The position numbers and the translations under genes are program-made. A DNA stretch of 8,705 nt from Rhodanobacter sp. GTDB lineage: Bacteria; Pseudomonadota; Gammaproteobacteria; Xanthomonadales; Rhodanobacteraceae. Every line of letters begins with the position of its first letter. The stretch's first letter is position 1. The stretch lies in contig JAPHUU010000096.1 in NCBI GenBank assembly GCA_026193555.1, positions 1 through 8,705 of the forward strand. The letters are read 5' to 3'. Of this stretch, positions 7,475 through 8,705 are shown piece after piece. The notes below the pieces were generated by a model that saw nothing but the letters and a program-made list of their open reading frames with translations, had not been told where the DNA came from and made no database searches.

Positions 7475-8705
7475 GCGTTCAGCTCCTTGTGCAATTCCTG
7501 CAGACTGCGTACTTCCTCACCGCTGTGAAAATCCAGCGAATGAACAAGCGCGCGGGCGCCCGCCACGGTGGTGGAATAGGTGACGCGATGTTGCAGAGCC
7601 TCGCGCCGGATCGAGAACGAGTCGGCGATCGCCTGCTTGCCCTCGGTGGTGTTCACAATGTAGACGATTTCGCCGTTCTTGATCAGGTCGACGATATGCG
7701 GTCGCCCCTCCATCACCTTGTTGATCCGTTCGCATTCGACGCCATGCCCGGACAGATAGCTGGCTGTGCCGGACGTGGCGACCAGGCTGAACCCACGGAC
7801 GATCACATCCCGGGCCAGCGGCAACAGACGATCCTTGTCGGCATCGCGCACCGACAGGAACACCTTGCCCTTCGACGGCGTGCGGATGCCGGCCGCATCG
7901 TGGCCGCGCGCGAAGGCGGCGCCGAAACTGCGGCCGACGCCCATCACTTCGCCGGTGGATCGCATCTCCGGCCCCAGAATCGGGTCGACGTTCTGGAATT
8001 TCAGGAACGGGAAGATCGCTTCCTTTACCGAGTAGTAGGCCGGAATGACCTCGCGGGTCACGCCCTGCTCCACCAGTGACCGACCCGCCATCGCCCGGGC
8101 GGCAATCTTTGCCAGCGGCACGCCGGTGGCCTTGGAGACGAACGGCACCGTGCGCGAGGCGCGAGGGTTCACCTCGAGGATGAACACGGTATCGCCCTGG
8201 ATCGCGAACTGCGTGTTCATCAACCCGATGACCTTCAGTTCCCGTGCCATGACGGTAGCCTGGCGACGCATCTCGTCCTGCACCTCGGCGGTCAGCGAAT
8301 ACGGCGGCAACGAACAGGACGAGTCGCCCGAATGCACGCCGGCCTCCTCGATATGTTCCATGATGCCGCCGATCAGCACATTGCCTTCGGCGTCGGCAAT
8401 GATGTCGACGTCGACCTCGACCGCGTGATCAAGGAAACGGTCGAGAAGCACCGGTGAATCATTGGAAACCTGCACCGCATCGCGGATGTAGCGCGCCAGA
8501 TCGGCGTCATCGTAGACCACCTCCATCGCACGGCCACCGAGCACGTAGCTGGGACGCACCACCAGCGGATAGCCGATCTCGCGCGCCAGCGCCAGCGCCT
8601 CGTCGGCGTTACGGGCGGTGCGGTTCGGCGGCTGGATGAGACCCAGCTTGACGATCATCTGCTGGAAGCGCTCGCGATCCTCGGCGAGGTCGATGCTGTC
8701 CGGGC
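7471..8705 (-). CDS. carB: Carbamoyl phosphate synthetase large subunit, C-terminal part (partial)
   Basis: The 3' part of carB gives about 411 residues here, and the start lies beyond the right edge. The full E. coli enzyme has 1073 residues. CarB makes carbamoyl phosphate from bicarbonate, ammonia supplied by CarA, and two ATP, feeding arginine and pyrimidine synthesis. The fragment begins in the second ATP-grasp half. [15 protein letters not shown] directly before base 8658 matches the E. coli region, so the frame continues to the edge and the Met codon at 8658 is internal. [50 protein letters not shown] and [15 protein letters not shown] are landmark segments of the synthetase. The last 130 or so residues form the methylglyoxal-synthase-like allosteric domain, with [18 protein letters not shown] and NTTEGK. 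Its stop overlaps the greA start by four bases. Confidence 0.98.
   Translation of the reverse strand, partial: PDSIDLAEDRERFQQMIVKLGLIQPPNRTARNADEALALAREIGYPLVVRPSYVLGGRAMEVVYDDADLARYIRDAVQVSNDSPVLLDRFLDHAVEVDVDIIADAEGNVLIGGIMEHIEEAGVHSGDSSCSLPPYSLTAEVQDEMRRQATVMARELKVIGLMNTQFAIQGDTVFILEVNPRASRTVPFVSKATGVPLAKIAARAMAGRSLVEQGVTREVIPAYYSVKEAIFPFLKFQNVDPILGPEMRSTGEVMGVGRSFGAAFARGHDAAGIRTPSKGKVFLSVRDADKDRLLPLARDVIVRGFSLVATSGTASYLSGHGVECERINKVMEGRPHIVDLIKNGEIVYIVNTTEGKQAIADSFSIRREALQHRVTYSTTVAGARALVHSLDFHSGEEVRSLQELHKELNA
7483..7488 (-). promoter_or_regulatory. Ribosome-binding site of greA inside the carB 3' end
   Basis: AAGGAG on the minus strand lies eight bases before the greA ATG and within the last codons of carB. 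It confirms the greA start and lets greA be translated even without ribosomes arriving from carB. Confidence 0.85.

Overview
The window looks like core chromosome of a gammaproteobacterium of the Xanthomonadales/Lysobacterales, possibly Rhodanobacteraceae or Xanthomonadaceae. The reasons are high G+C outside one AT-rich patch, a 557-residue six-domain ribosomal protein S1 of xanthomonad type, a 41-residue L36 without the full zinc site, and the orders cmk-rpsA-ihfB and carB-greA. The genus cannot be fixed from this sequence alone.

Left part, minus strand (1-3055): cmk, rpsA and ihfB lie in that order of transcription, with a terminator-like hairpin after each gene. Immediately beyond the ihfB terminator, bases 103 down to 1 carry the 5' end of what reads as a group II intron on the same strand. 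Its position just past a Rho-independent terminator is the hallmark of class C (bacterial IIC) introns. The rest of the element lies outside the window.

Middle part, plus strand (3166-6904): a small acyl-CoA-binding protein gene diverges from cmk and is followed by fadH, the 2,4-dienoyl-CoA reductase used to degrade unsaturated fatty acids. The pair suggests an acyl-CoA handling locus. A 253-base intergenic stretch follows, with an 81-base nested inverted repeat and a strongly AT-rich promoter zone. Next come a BenM/CatM-like LysR regulator without an obvious divergent target, and rpmJ (ribosomal protein L36). The rpmJ gene has its own promoter overlapping the lysR stop codon.

Right part, minus strand (6998-8705): greA, a transcript cleavage factor, overlaps the 3' end of carB by four bases. 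carB encodes the large subunit of carbamoyl phosphate synthetase and its N-terminal part lies beyond the right edge. rpmJ and greA converge on a long A-tract/T-tract hairpin that can end transcription in both directions.

Most of the window is housekeeping sequence. The part most worth following up is the intron end at the left edge. The nested repeat and orphan LysR region at 5553-5805 come next.
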